64,000 nucleotides of DNA from Tulasnella sp. 424. Taxonomy: Eukaryota > Basidiomycota > Agaricomycetes > Cantharellales > Tulasnellaceae. Below the pieces are notes generated by a model. The model saw only the letters and a program-made list of their open reading frames with translations. It ran no database searches and was not told the DNA's origin. The DNA lies in NCBI GenBank assembly GCA_019633425.1, contig WSUB01000074.1, positions 831 through 64,830 of the forward strand, written 5' to 3'. Below, in pieces: positions 39,499 through 51,310 of this stretch. Positions within the stretch are counted from its first letter, which is position 1; the number at the start of each line of letters is the position of its first letter. A program made the position numbers and the translations under genes.

Positions 39499-40250
39499 TC
39501 ACCCTCGAATTGGCTCTACGAATAACTGAGTCTTCTCACAAGTCTCGACTTCAACGTCGTACAGCGGGACCGATCCCGCAGGGGCTGGGGTATCATCCGT
39601 TAAGAGGTAGAGTTTCCAAGGTGTGGAAGTGCTTATGACCCCCTTCTTGGGCCGGCAGGCTAAGAATGTCGAAGTTGAGCTGTAAGAAGAAGTGGCCTTT
39701 GCAGTAACGTTCTTGAAGTAGGCTGCATCCCAGCTAGTAGTGATTTCGGCTCGCGTCCAAGATCTAATGATAGTAGAGAGTTACTTCGACAGTTTATGCC
39801 TGTCTTGTGTCACTTACAGAGGCTTCCTTGGTCCATTTGAAGTGCCAATGGTAAGCCAGGGAGCCGTCCCGACGCATCCGGAAACTCCGATGCCTCCACC
39901 AGTAAAGTCCCACTGTGGGTGATAACCCGAATCCGTGAGCGTCGCCGCGCCGTCTACACATTATAGAATGTTAAACGATATATAGTTCGTAATACTAGAG
40001 GCTATAATACTCACAGGTGTTAGTTAGCTGCAAATAGTTGATCGCTGCTGAGTCGGATAGTGCCTTTCGCCAGAAGTTGCGTCAGACACATTCTAAACCC
40101 GAAGACATCACAAAGATGGCTACGTACAAGAATAGGCGCTCCGTATATCATCGTACATGTGGGTGGTGGATCGATAGCGGTCACAGCTGGCGCTGCAGCT
40201 ACCATCGATGCCAGGGCTGTGACCAGGATTCCGCAAGTGGATGGTTTCAT
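39499..40250 (-). CDS. Small secreted protein SSP11 (GWNF family, class II)
   Basis: Exons 40128-40250, 40015-40063, 39818-39953, 39499-39763; 190 aa. Signal peptide MKPSTCGILVTALASMVAAA. Mature cysteines: PTCTM, SGCVG, FLACRP and ETCEKTQLF. It is the most diverged member: the GWNF motif has become QWDFTGGG and HPWKPL has become GPRKPL, but exon number, phases (0, 1, 2) and the cysteine pattern are unchanged. Function unknown. It lies 337 bases from SSP10 on the same strand. Confidence 0.78.
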
Positions 40251-40564
40251 CTTGATGTTACTTGACAATTTCTTGTGCTATCCCTGCAAACCGTCAGCCA
40301 TTAGAGCTATTTATACGTCGCAAGTCGACGAGGCCTGGCCGTAGTCCCGCCGGGCAGCGGGCTTGGCAAGTGTTTCTTATCTCCATGAACAAAGTGCGCG
40401 GGCGTGGCGGAAGGCCCGTACCGCCTCACAGTGGAGCAGAAGAATTTCTTGGCATATCTCTAATAGTCCAAGACGACGGTAGAGCGGTCAGAAGTGAATC
40501 CAAAACCGAACTTCGTCAGAAACCACTAACGGGGTAAGCAGTCTGATGCGTGACGCGGCCAAGC

Positions 40565-42183
40565 CAAGACCGTGATCATTGATGCCACGGTCTCAGCCCC
40601 GCCCTAGACCCGAATAGATTGTCAGCAGGTACGAGAGAAACTTCTCTCAACTTTTCCACCGAATACCCCGTGAGACTAGGCTTCACACCAGACAATGGCT
40701 GGAAGGGATTATCTTCTGCAATGAACCCTTGGTACCTGATACGGGAGTTCTACCGACAATCCCTCGACTCCAGTCTCATTTGTCATCCATGTTTGGTACG
40801 CAAAACACTGTTTTGGATCATAGAGTGTGTTTCGAATTCTCCAATGGAGTGACCCGACGGCTTCCCAACAGGGATCCGCCAAGTGGGTTGGTTAGGCTCT
40901 GATAGATCGTACTGAGAATGGGGGAAGCGACCTCAATCAGCGACCAAGAATTCATAGATATATGATGATGGGAAGTGGCTAGGGGTTCCGGGCAAGGGTC
41001 TGAGGTGGGTGTGCGTCGTGCTCGACTATGCTTTGTACTCTTAGAAGATGCGGAGTCGAACGCATGGACAGCTTCTTGCTGGCAATCCCGTGGCGCCCAC
41101 AATGCTTGACGATACCCGCCGGTAAAGGTTTCGCTGGAGGGTCAATCTGAAGAGCAAATTTGGTTCAGGGTGGAAGCAGGACGAGGCTACCATTGCGTGT
41201 CACAATTTGCGCACATATTTCGACTGCACGCTTGTTCGACGAGAGCGATCATTTAATGACTAGCCAGACAAATGCGTTGGATTGAATACCTAGTGCATAT
41301 TTGATCTTAGCCCTGATGCTGAGACAATGTGCTAATGAAGGCACATAGCTTAGCCGCGGGAAGGTAACTGCGGGTTAACCCTGTGCGTCTGACTGACGGC
41401 GGCATCCCGTGCCCTCCCGCGCAAATTATTGGCGATCCCCGTGACAGAACCTTTGAGAATTCCATGACCAGGATCGATATCCCAATTTATCTAATTCTCG
41501 GGCTCCTATCTCAGTTTCTGTCTACTTGTCTAATTCCGTGCTAATCCACTTCCGTATAATCAATCACTGTCTGGTACCCGACGACTAAGTGTACACATAC
41601 TAATTCCTTTTTGCCCAGAGAGCTCGAAAGATGTGATTAGGTTTAATTTGCGACAACAGTTATATGTATGGCTGACGGCTTATTGATCGACTTTTATTCG
41701 ACAGAGGGGAGGAGTGTAGACAAGTGATTACAACAAAGGTTCGACGATTTCGTGCAAAATCTGGTACTGGATGAATGTTATGGATTGTGGTGAAGCCCGT
41801 AGTTAAGTAACGAGTTCTATCTTTGGGAATAGGGGCTGTTCCAGGTAGTGGGCACTTAGCATTCCTCCTAGCTTAGCTTTCATACAGAGCAGACTTTATG
41901 AATTCGGTCCCATACACATACAGCTGAAAGAGAAATCAGGCACCGAAAATCCACCGCGCGAATTATTGACGATTCCCGCGACGGAACCGCCGGGAATTCC
42001 ATGATCAGGATCGATATTCCAACCTATTGAATCCTCGGGCGTCTTTCTGTCAATCCAGCTGCTTCGCAATGTCCCTGGCCACCGCCTTCCAAACGTCTTT
42101 TGCGGGGCTTATGCCGCTTTTCACTATACATGCATGTATAAATTCGAATCGTTGGTAAACTGCACCCAGCATCATCCATCACA
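40565..42183 (+). repeat. Dispersed repeat upstream of SSP2
   Basis: About 40565-41530 matches 23060-24010. About 41560-41880 matches SSP 3'-flank sequence near 25210-25380 and 43250-43560, and 41960-42183 is the promoter block shared with SSP1. The order suggests repeated duplication of an SSP unit with its flanks. No gene is seen in 40251-42183. Confidence 0.65.
42137..42142 (+). promoter_or_regulatory. TATA box of SSP2
   Basis: TATAAA, 47 bases before the ATG, in a block nearly identical to that of SSP1. Confidence 0.65.
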
Positions 42184-42962
42184 ATGAAGTCCGCTGCGTA
42201 CTCGTTGGCTTTGATATCATCCCTTGCGGTGACCGTTGCTTCATCTGCGGTTCCACGTCAAACTTGTCCCACCGTGGCCATTACTGTAAGTACTTTCCAT
42301 ACCAGGAAAGACAATCCGAGAAAGCTAATCTTCCTACGCACACTCAGGCAGACGGTACGGGAGTTTCCGGATGGCAGGTTGGGAACAGCAACCCCATAGC
42401 TCCGGCAGGCACAGGTAACCCCGTGCCCTTTACGGAGGCTTCCGCTTTCTAATCCACAACCTCTCATAAACGCTGTAGGTACGGTTATCCTTACGACCAG
42501 TGGTTCCACGGGCTGGAACTTCGGCAGCGGAGGGCTTGGTTATCCGTCGTGCTCCACTGCTACCCGCTGGCTCAACATCGGCTCCTCCACCCACCCTTGG
42601 AAGCCGTTGACTTGGTCATACACCGAATCTACAACCACCTGGGAAACGGGCTTTGGAGTCTATCTGACCGCATCGGCAACTTCGGACTACTCTGAGACCT
42701 CCAACTTCATTGCATGCAAGGCCTTATCGCCGTCTAAGTCCATTGGCGCACCCGCGGTTCAATGGCCGCTCTTCCTCCTTACTGGCAGCACTTTGCCCAC
42801 CGTCAGCGACGATACGCTTTCGAACGTCAATATCTCAACATGTGTCCAGACGAAACTATTCATTGGTTATGTAAGTGATGAGGCGATGCAATGGCGGAAA
42901 CTGCTAGATTGTTGAAACTCTTCCTTTTGTCCTGGCAGGATGACAGCGGTAGCGGTTGGTAA
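42184..42962 (+). CDS. Small secreted protein SSP2 (GWNF family, class I)
   Basis: Exons 42184-42285, 42348-42414, 42479-42870, 42939-42962; 194 aa, the closest relative of SSP1, with the same exon lengths. Signal peptide LALISSLAVTVASSA, cysteines QTCPTV, PSCST, FIACKA and STCVQTK. Core: GWNFGSGGLG, HPWKPLTWSY, STTTWETG, FLLTGSTLPT. The last exon encodes DDSGSGW and a stop. Function unknown; predicted secreted. Small frame-preserving differences from SSP1 suggest both are kept as coding genes. Confidence 0.82.
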
Positions 42963-43699
42963 AGGCACGGCAAACATATGGGCACAGAGATGTAGCTCAA
43001 CACGTATCATACTTTGCTACAAGATGTCTTACTCTATGAGGAATACAATGGGGCGTTTGGTGTCTCTCGAAACCAAGCAGTCAAGGATTCTTCGATAACA
43101 GGAGCCAAACCATACTTCGCCGTTCTCTATTCTTAAGCAATTATCAACCTTCATTCAGTTTAACGCATTAAAGTGCCTTATGCAAAGTGGGGCATAGCCG
43201 AAAGCTGGCCATCAGAGCCCGGAAGCTCGCTGCCCGTGCTAATCGACTTCTCTATAATCAATCACTGCCTGCTAGCCGACGACTAAGTGCACATACCGGT
43301 TTCTTTTTGCTCAGAAAACTCGAGAGATGTAATTGAGTTTTGCTTGCGATAACAATTATATGTCTGACGGGCTTATTGATCGACTTTGATTCGACAGGTG
43401 GGAGGCTGAGTGTAGACAAGTGATTACAACAAAGGTTCGACGATTCTCGTGCAAATCTGGTACTGAATGAATGTTATGGATTGCGGTGAAGCCTGTAGTC
43501 AAGTCGCGAGTTCTCTCTTTGGGAATAGAGGTTGTTCCAGGTAGTGGGCATTTAGCATTCCTCCTAGCTTAACTTTCATACAGAGCCGACTTTATGAATT
43601 CGGTCCCATACAGTTGAAGGAGAAATTGGGCACCGAGAATCCCCCGCGGGAATTTCCATGATCAGGATCGACATTCCAACCTATTGAATCCGCGGGCGC

Positions 43700-43890
43700 C
43701 TACCTCAGGTCCTGTCAACCCAGCTACTTCGCAATGTCCGTGGCCGCCGCCTTCCAAACGTCTTTGCAGGGCTTATTCCGCCTTGCACTATGCATGCATG
43801 TATAAGTTCGAGTCGTTGGTAATTGCACCCAGCATAATCCATCACATGTACAATGAAGTCCGCTAGGCGCAAAACCATCTTTTCCGTAAA
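43700..43890 (+). pseudogene. Truncated SSP: promoter and first codons only
   Basis: The SSP1/SSP2 promoter is recognisable (TATAAG at 43801-43806, then CACCCAGCAT.ATCCATCAC) and leads to ATGAAGTCCGCT, the usual first four codons. The sequence then diverges and never rejoins the family. It is a remnant, not a gene. Confidence 0.7.
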
Positions 43891-45399
43891 AATTCATTGT
43901 CTAGTAGCGATCGACTAACGGCATATCTAGATTAATTTTTTCCTTGGAAATGTGAAAGACATAATAAACTCTAACTTGGGATGTTAACTGGTAAATGCTT
44001 GACAGCTGGTTGATTAGCTCCCTTTCGACCGGCGGGAGATGCGAGGACAACTGATTATAGCAAAGCCTATGAATATTTCAATGCAAAGAAATGAGTGCAC
44101 GGAATATTTATGGGTCGCAGTGAAAGCCGCAACAGAGGAGTGGCTTTCCCTTTTGGGGTCTGGGTACGGTTCAAGGGGGTAATCAGTCCACAGTCCTGGA
44201 GAGCCTAACTTTCATTCGAACTAAGCTTTCATGGAGTGCCTATCCCCCAAGTTATGTTCCATTTCTTGCTGTTGCACCCAGTTCTACCACGATGTCATTC
44301 AGGGGCTGTCGCTAGCTACTCCCGATCACTCCTCACCAAAGTAGTAGCTATGATTGTGTGATGAAGTCGTCGGTGAGTTTAGGGCTCGATGGAACCATAC
44401 GTAGTCGATCGCCGGAGATGGTACCATCACTGCAATGTCGCTGAGAACTGACGGAAGTGGGTTGGACCAAGGTCGCTGTAAGAGAAGAGATAGGACAAGA
44501 ACATTACTCAGGTTATCTGCTTCCAGGCCAGTACGATGCGAATTTCCTGGTTAGTTCGGCAGTCCGGGGTGACGTCATTCGTGCCCCTGCCGATAAGGAC
44601 GCGTTTTTAGGACGGTACGGGGAGAACTGAACACCGCGTCGTGAGTCACAATGGGTTCAGCCGCCGGTGCAAACGACAAAGCTTACTGCTTCTGCTAATT
44701 ACACCTCGAACCATTATTATGAGAAGCGACATGACTTGGGACGCTTGGAAGATCCGCCGGACGATGGAGAGAACTCGTCCCGACTATGTAATGTGACAGC
44801 ATGGAAGCCCCCAGCATCCTAGCATCAACTGTTTCCTTTAATTCTCATTTAAACTAACATCGCAAGTAAAAGTGCGCCTTCTCTGAGCCCAGGATAAAAA
44901 CGTTATGAATGGCGCCCGATCGAACACTTCGTCCATGGAAATGTTGCGTCATGGAGCGAAAACAAACAAAGACATTTCCCCAACACAACCACCAGTTTAT
45001 TACCTCCGATCATGCCCGTGCACCTCTATTATTCATTCACCCATTACTTTCCTATATGTCATACTGTCGACAGTGAACCCCCGCTTCCCCCCTTCGCTGA
45101 CGGCAGGTCGCCACTACTTCCAGTCCACAAATACAAACCCCCAAACCCTCCGCGCGCCCCCGAACCTCTCTATATCTCTTAGAGTACATAATTAGGAAAT
45201 GCTATCATCCTGGCTCCGTATTCGCTTCACCGGGGGGGGGGTGAGACAGAGCTCAAAAATGAGCGATGATAAAGTGACGTGTACTACAGGGAAAATGCGT
45301 GCCTGACGAATACTAAACACAATCGCCACCTATAAGCGATAGGCGCGGATCTGCCCAATTCTAGGAACTTGTTGCAATATACAGCTGACGTATGGACAG

Positions 45400-45904
45400 A
45401 TAGAATTCAAAACAGCTCTCCGGATGGTCACCCTCGTCCTCTTCTGTGTGTTCATCGTTCTCGAAGCACGCTTGCTCATCCGAGTGAACCGGACCGTAGC
45501 AAAGCCAGGGCAGGCGCCTCTATCAGGTACGACGGAAGAAACAATTGAACATGACCACCCTGTCCCTGTAGGAATACGTACGGCAAAAATAGAGACGAGG
45601 CCGCACTGAATACACATCGTGACATGAGAATCAGTCTCACCGAAAGCTACCCGACGCCGCTCCAGACCCCATTTCTATTGAAAGTTACTGTAGCTTCGTG
45701 TTCCTCAGTTGTGCTTCGATGACTTCTCGGCCACTCTCGAACTTAGTGATGGAGGCTTGGCGGGTTTGTGCAAATTTGCTTCTCGCGACAAATCCCCGCG
45801 AAGTATCGGCTCCGGGCTTGGCGGCTCGCTTAAGTATAACTCCTCCACGCTCAACAGATGACCACCTCTCTCATACCTAAGCCTACACGACCTCACCGGT
45901 TATC
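45400..45904 (+). repeat. SSP5 promoter block, shared with SSP6 and SSP8
   Basis: Similar blocks lie at about 49050-49581 and 51990-52482, with shared landmarks such as CGACATG.GAAT..GTCTCAC and GGCGACAAATCCCCGC. They mark a second SSP subgroup with a promoter unlike that of SSP1, 2 and 4. Confidence 0.65.
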
Positions 45905-46644
45905 ATGAAGCTTTCCACCGCCCTCTTCTCTACTGTTTTTGCACTGACGTCTCTTGTCGATGCAACCGTCTACTGCCCTGCGGTAGTCATGCCTACTCCC
46001 CCAGTCGTGGTATGTCCGATCGAGTGTTGTAGGGTACAAGTGTTTTAATTATATGGCTTCAAATAGGCATATCCCAGTGGAACGGCCGTATTCGGCCTCG
46101 AGCTCAGTAACCAAGGCGGTCAGTATTCCGTACCCTATTTGTTCCCGGTTCTACTCACCCCCGACGCTGTGCCCTCAGGTATTGCAACTCTTACCCAAGC
46201 CGGTCTCCACTCCGGATGGAACTTTGGCAATGGTGGCTTGGGATACCCTTGGTGCCCGACGTCATCCTGGCTAAACATCGTTAATTCGATCCGCCCTTGG
46301 AAGCCTCTAGTTTGGGGTGCGCCTCAGAGCACGACTACTTGGAAGGCTGGCTATAGCAAGTATCTTACGGCGAACGCGACCAATACCTACTCCGAAAGCG
46401 ATGACTTCCTGGCATGCAAGCCCCTAGCCATCACAGCTAGTGAATTCTCCAAGGCTCCCAAATGGACACTGTTCCTCTTGACCGACGGTATCCTCCCCAC
46501 TGCGTCGGACGAGACCCTCGACAAAGTTGAAGTCCAGAGCTGCGTCAAGACCAAACTCTTCATCACATCTGTAGGTCTCATGATCGTTTAGGAAGTCCAC
46601 TCTCGTACTAACTTCTATTTCGGAAGGGGGCTGCTATTATATAA
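45905..46644 (+). CDS. Small secreted protein SSP5 (GWNF family, class I)
   Basis: Exons 45905-46009, 46067-46118, 46179-46570, 46627-46644; 188 aa. Signal peptide MKLSTALFSTVFALTSLVDA. Cysteines: VYCPAV, PWCPT, FLACKP, SCVKTK. Core: GWNFGNGGLGYPWCPTS, WLNIVNS, RPWKPLVWG, STTTWKAGY, LFLLTDG. The last exon adds only GAAII. The first intron is GTATGT...AAATAG and the last uses a TACTAAC branch. Function unknown. The decayed copy at 50.7-51.3 kb is closest to this member. Confidence 0.8.
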
Positions 46645-47492
46645 AGATAAGCGATACGAGACTTAGACTTCCGGCTCTACATGACATTATCTTGAGATTT
46701 ATCACTTCCCTGCGTACTCGTGGAACCCGACTGGTGCCCCACAATGCTATGAAGGCAGACTAACTGCCCTTATTTGAGAAATTGGCATATTGAAGCTTGT
46801 GGGAATGAGCTTTACTTAGCTAGCCGCTCAGCGAGAATGGTGATGTGGCAGCTGCTTCGTCAAGGACGCAGGAAAGAGAAATCATCTCGTTGCAATACGT
46901 CAATTCAAACACTTAGAATACAGCATTATGATTATGTCTGGGGCACACATTTTAGATCTTCGCCGAGTAGACTACGAAGCTAGTGTCGAAAACAGTTTGC
47001 AACTTGGCCTTGACGCAATCGGAGTCGTATCCGGCCTTCCAGGTGGTGGTGAGCTGCTTGCTACCCCAGACACTTCACAAAGACCCCAAAGTTACCGTGT
47101 CGTTGGCGATAGTGGGGCATAATCAGATCACAGTCTCTTCCAATAATGGGCTTAGGCACGATGTTACACCATTGGTCGGTGCAGTATTGAGGAGACCCGC
47201 AGTTGGGGAAATTCGATGGAAGGAGAAAATAGCGCCGAACCTCCCATGAGAACGAGTTATTCGCGGTGCCTGCGACAGAACCTCTGGGAACTGTCAGTAT
47301 CATGATCAACACTCCAATTTGTTGAATCCTCGAGCGCCTACCTCGATTATGCCTACTCGCCGAAACGAAGTCGGCTTCACAAAGCCCCTGGCCGTCCCCA
47401 TCCGAATGTCTTTTGCGGGATCCGGACTTATACCGCTTTGAACCGTATAAATTCGAGCCTTTGGTAAACTGCACTCAATAATATCCATCACG
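46645..47492. other. Spacer between SSP5 and SSP4
   Basis: SSP5 3' flank followed, from about 47250, by the SSP1-type promoter of SSP4. The segment near 46930-47060 resembles, in reverse, the end of class II SSP genes (as at 53520-53840) but is broken. No intact gene seen. Confidence 0.5.
47446..47451 (+). promoter_or_regulatory. TATA box of SSP4
   Basis: TATAAA followed by TTCGAG, again 47 bases before the ATG. Confidence 0.65.
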
Positions 47493-48281
47493 ATGAAGTC
47501 CGCTGCTTACTCGTTGGCTTTGATATCTTCTCTTGCAGTGACCGTTGCTTCATCGGCAGTTCCGCGTCAAGCTTGCCCTGATATCATTGTTCCCACTCCG
47601 GCCATTACTGTAAGTACTTTTCCTACCAAAAGAGACGATCGAAGTAAGCTGACCTTCCCTTGCACGCTTAGGCAGATGGTACGGGCGTTTCCGGATTGGA
47701 GCTTGGAAACAGCACCCCCGTCAGTGCTATAGGCGGAGGTAACGCCGTTTCCATCACGAAGACTTCCGCTTTCTAATCTATAACCTTTCATGAACGCTGA
47801 AGGTACAGCTATCCTGACCACCAGTGGCTACGCGGGCTGGAACTTTGGCGCCGGAGGCCTTGGTACTCCGTGGTGCCCCACTAGCCGCTGGCTCAACATC
47901 GGCTCCTCTACCCACCCTTGGAAGCCGTTGACTTGGTCATCGACCCTATCTACCACCACCTGGGAAGCAGGCTATGGAGTCTATCTGACCGCAGCGGCAA
48001 CTTCGGCCTACCCTGAAACCTCCAACTTCTTTGCATGCAAGCCCATAAAGCCGTCTACGAGCATTGGTGCTCCCAAAGTTCAATGGCTGGTCTTCCTCAA
48101 TACGGGCGGCACTCTGCCCACCGTCACCGACGATACCCTTGCGAATGCCAATATCACAACATGTGTCGCGACGAAACTATTCATTGGTTCTGTAAGTGGT
48201 GAGGCGATGCGATAGCAGAAACTGTTAGAACGTTGAAGCTCCTCCTTTACTTCCGCAGGGCTCTATTGGTAGTGATTGGTG
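47493..48281 (+). CDS. Small secreted protein SSP4 (GWNF family, class I)
   Basis: Exons 47493-47609, 47672-47738, 47803-48191, 48258-48281; 198 aa. Signal peptide as in SSP1 (LALISSLAVTVASSA). Five extra codons in exon 1 give an IVPTP segment after the first cysteine, as in the MKLS-type members, so SSP4 bridges the two class I subgroups. Cysteines: QACPD, PWCPT, FFACKP, TTCVATK. Core: GWNFGAGGLGTPWCPTS, HPWKPLTWSS, STTTWEAGY. The last exon encodes GSIGSDW. Function unknown. Confidence 0.82.
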
Positions 48282-49581
48282 AAGATTTGGCGAGCTTCTG
48301 GGCGCAGAATAGTAGCCTAGTGTTTCATGGTTTGCCACAGAGCGTCATCACATACACATAAAGAATGTAATATGGGTATTCCGCGTGTCCTGACAACCAA
48401 CAACATGGTTTGGGAGAGCTCCTCGATGACTGGCGCTAAGACACATTTCAGTTTCTTCTGAAATATATTTAATCCTCGTCTAGAGTCACGTCCTAAGTAG
48501 CTTTCGGTACGCGGATGTAACGAACAGCTGGCGGTCAGAGTAGGCGGTCAGCACCATCATTGACTAGCAGACAGCGGCAAAGGGCACAGGCGACTGTCTT
48601 TTCTTGTAGGTTGCGAGATGCATAGTAAAATCTAACTTGAGATGAGAGTTTGAATGTTAACGACTGATTTGTAGGCTCTCTTTCGGTCGGCGGGAGAAGG
48701 CAACTGATTAGAGTAAAGTGTCTGTCTATTTCCGTGCTAAATCACGTACTGAGTTTATGTATCACAGTGGAACCCGCGGTCAAGCGGTGACTTTTCCATT
48801 TTGGGATGATAGCTGCTTCCAGTGTCTGGGTATTTAGCAATCCTAATAGCTCCCCTCACATCTAGACAGGGTTTCGTGGAGAACCTACCATATGAGCTAT
48901 GTTTCATCTCTCGCTCTTACATCCAGCTCTACCGCAATTACATTCAAGGGTTGTCATCAGTCACTCCTGATCCTGCCTCGGTCCAAGTATTAGAGCGATC
49001 GCCACTTACGAAAGACGTAGATACGCCTTAATCAAGGAGATCACTGTGCAGCCGGCCTATGGACAAGCTCGATGCAGAATAGCTTTTCGGATGGTCACGC
49101 CCGCACTCTTCTGGCCGCCGCAAACTGCGCGTTTCCTAGACGCGCCGACTTGTTTGAGTGAAACGCAGCGGGAAAACCCCAGTATAGATACATCTATCAG
49201 GTACCATAGAAGAGAAACTTGGCGATGACAAACCGTTGCGGGAGGAGTCCGGACGCCAAAGCATGAAAGGAAGGCTTCGCTTCGCGGCGAAGCGAATCGC
49301 GACATGGGAATGAGTCTCACAGACGGCTACCCAACGCCGCTTGAGACCCCAGTTCCTTAAAGGTTACTGTGGTCCCTTGTTCCTTCGAAGACTTCGATAG
49401 GTGATCCGGCACCTTCAGATCCAGTAAAGGAGTACTTGGCGATTTTGCGCACGCCTCTTCTGGCGACAAATCCCCGCAAGGTTGCGCCCCTCTGCTCGGC
49501 AACCGGCGCGATATAAGTCCTCTATGTTAAGAAGGCAGCCTCTGTTCTCAAACCTAAGCCCAGTGTGCCTCATCGAGTATC
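48282..49581. other. Spacer between SSP4 and SSP6
   Basis: SSP4 3' flank, a stretch near 48590-48720 that resembles 43920-44060, then the SSP6 promoter block from about 49050. A short direct/inverted GCGAAGCGAA cluster lies near 49278-49299. No gene seen. Confidence 0.5.
49512..49517 (+). promoter_or_regulatory. TATA-like box of SSP6
   Basis: TATAAG, 70 bases before the ATG, in the context ATATAAGTCCTCTATGTT that recurs before SSP8. Confidence 0.55.
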
Positions 49582-50338
49582 ATGAAGCTTTCCGCCGCCC
49601 TCGTCTGCTCTGTTTTCACCCTGACGTCTCTCGTCAATGCAATCCCGACCGGTGTCGTCTGTCCTGCAGTCATACCACCTACTCCGCCTGTCACGGTATG
49701 CTCTATCGAGTGCTAGACTTACCAATCGTCTCAATAACATGGCTTTGTTCAGGCCTGTACCAATGGAACGGCCGTCTACGGCCTACAGCTCAGTAATCAA
49801 GGCGGTCAGTCATCTAACCCAGTTCAAACACGGTTCTACTTACACCCGACTCTGTGCTCTCAGGTATTGCGACTCTTACCAAAGCCGGTCTGGACGACGG
49901 ATGGAACTTCGGCAATGGTGGCTTGGGGTACCCTTGGTGCCCCACGTCAACCTGGCTCAACATCGTCGATTCGATTCGCCCTTGGAAGCCTCTCGTTTGG
50001 GGCCGAGCCCTAGGCACGAGTACTTGGAAGGCAGGCTACAGCCAATATCTTACGGCAACCGCGACCAAGACCTACGCCGAGACCGATGAATTCCTCGCAT
50101 GCAAGCCGCTGTCCATTACAGCTAGTAACTGGGCCGCAGCTCCCACGTGGACTCTGTTCCTCTTGACCGATGGTACCCTCCCCACCGCGTCTGACGAGAC
50201 CCTGTCAACCGTTGACGCCAAGAGCTGCGTTAAGACCAAACTTTACATCGGGCCTGTAAGTCTCGTTTCACCGGGTTTACAAACAGATACTGATATCTGT
50301 TTCGGAAGGGGTGGACGTCCATTGGCTCTCCTATTTGA
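49582..50338 (+). CDS. Small secreted protein SSP6 (GWNF family, class I)
   Basis: Exons 49582-49695, 49753-49804, 49864-50255, 50309-50338; 195 aa. Signal peptide MKLSAALVCSVFTLTSLVNA. Cysteines: VVCPAV, PWCPT, FLACKP, SCVKTK in the shared positions, and an extra one in exon 2 (ACTNGTAV). Core: GWNFGNGGLGYPWCPTS, RPWKPLVWG, STWKAGY, LFLLTDGTLPT. The last exon encodes GWTSIGSPI. Function unknown. Confidence 0.82.
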
Positions 50339-50739
50339 AAACAAGCTATTCTACGAGTCTAAATTTACCATTCTACATGCTACTGTCGATAGGATTAAGC
50401 GCACTAGAGACTTGCCACTTACTTCCCTACTCTCAGAACGGGACTGGCGCCTCGAGTGTATACTGTACATGTTGAGTTTCGCGAACATGAGCGATAACTA
50501 GGCAACTCCGCAGCGAGAACGATGATGTGGCCACTGCTTCGTCAATTTCGAATGCTTAACTAAGTTGATACGACTGAGGTAGCCAAGCCTCCGGTCTTTA
50601 GTGTGGAAGGAAAGCAAAATCATCTCAGTGTAATACAGCGAATCAAACATTTAGGGCGCAATATGATGGTTAAGTCTGGAGTAGAGGCTGCAGGTCGTTA
50701 CCTCAGCAACTACAGAGCTAGTGTCGGAGCCAATATGCC

Positions 50740-51310
50740 ACTTGGTCGTCTTCGGCCTCGAGCTCAGTAATCAAGGCGATCAGTCGCCGATGCACTATTG
50801 ATACCCGGTCCCGCTCATCCCAAACTTTGTGCCCTCAGGTATTACAACTCTTACCAGAACCAGTCTCGAAGCCGGATGGAATTTTGGCAATGACCGCTTG
50901 GGATATCCTTGGTGCCCGACGTCATCCTGGCTCAATATCGTTGATTCAGTCCGCCCGTGAAAGCCTCTAATTTGGAGTTCATCCCGGAGCACGACTGCTT
51001 GAAAGGCTAGCTATAGCAAGTACCTCAAGGCGAATGCGACCAAGACCTATTCCGAAAGCGATGACTTCCTGGCATGCAAGCCTCTGGCCATCGCAGCTAG
51101 TGAATTCTCAAGGTTCCCCAATGAACAATGTTCCCCTTGATCGACGCTATCCTCCCTCACTGCGTTAGACGAGACCCTAGACAAGGTTGAAGTCCAGAGC
51201 TATATCAAGACCAAACTCCTAATCACATCTGTAGGTCTCATTTAGGAAGTCCACCCTCGTACTAACATCTATTTCGGAAGAGGGTACTATTATATAAAAA
51301 TAAGCGATAC
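50740..51310 (+). pseudogene. Decayed SSP copy (no exon 1, several stops)
   Basis: Aligns with SSP5 from exon 2 (VFGLELSNQG, about 50746) through exon 3 to the terminal intron. Exon 3 has TGA after the SVRP segment (near 50959), TGA and TAG near 51000, and a frameshift near 51120. No signal-peptide exon is present upstream. Confidence 0.8.

Larger units (their letters stand above)
42963..45904. other. Long intergenic stretch with SSP debris
   Basis: 42963-43560 repeats SSP1 3' flank; 43590-43870 is another SSP promoter ending in a broken start; 43895-44050 again resembles SSP 3' flank. 44060-45220 shows no gene; 45080-45180 is C-rich and an 11-base G-run lies near 45230. From about 45400 the promoter block of SSP5 begins. 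Confidence 0.55.
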
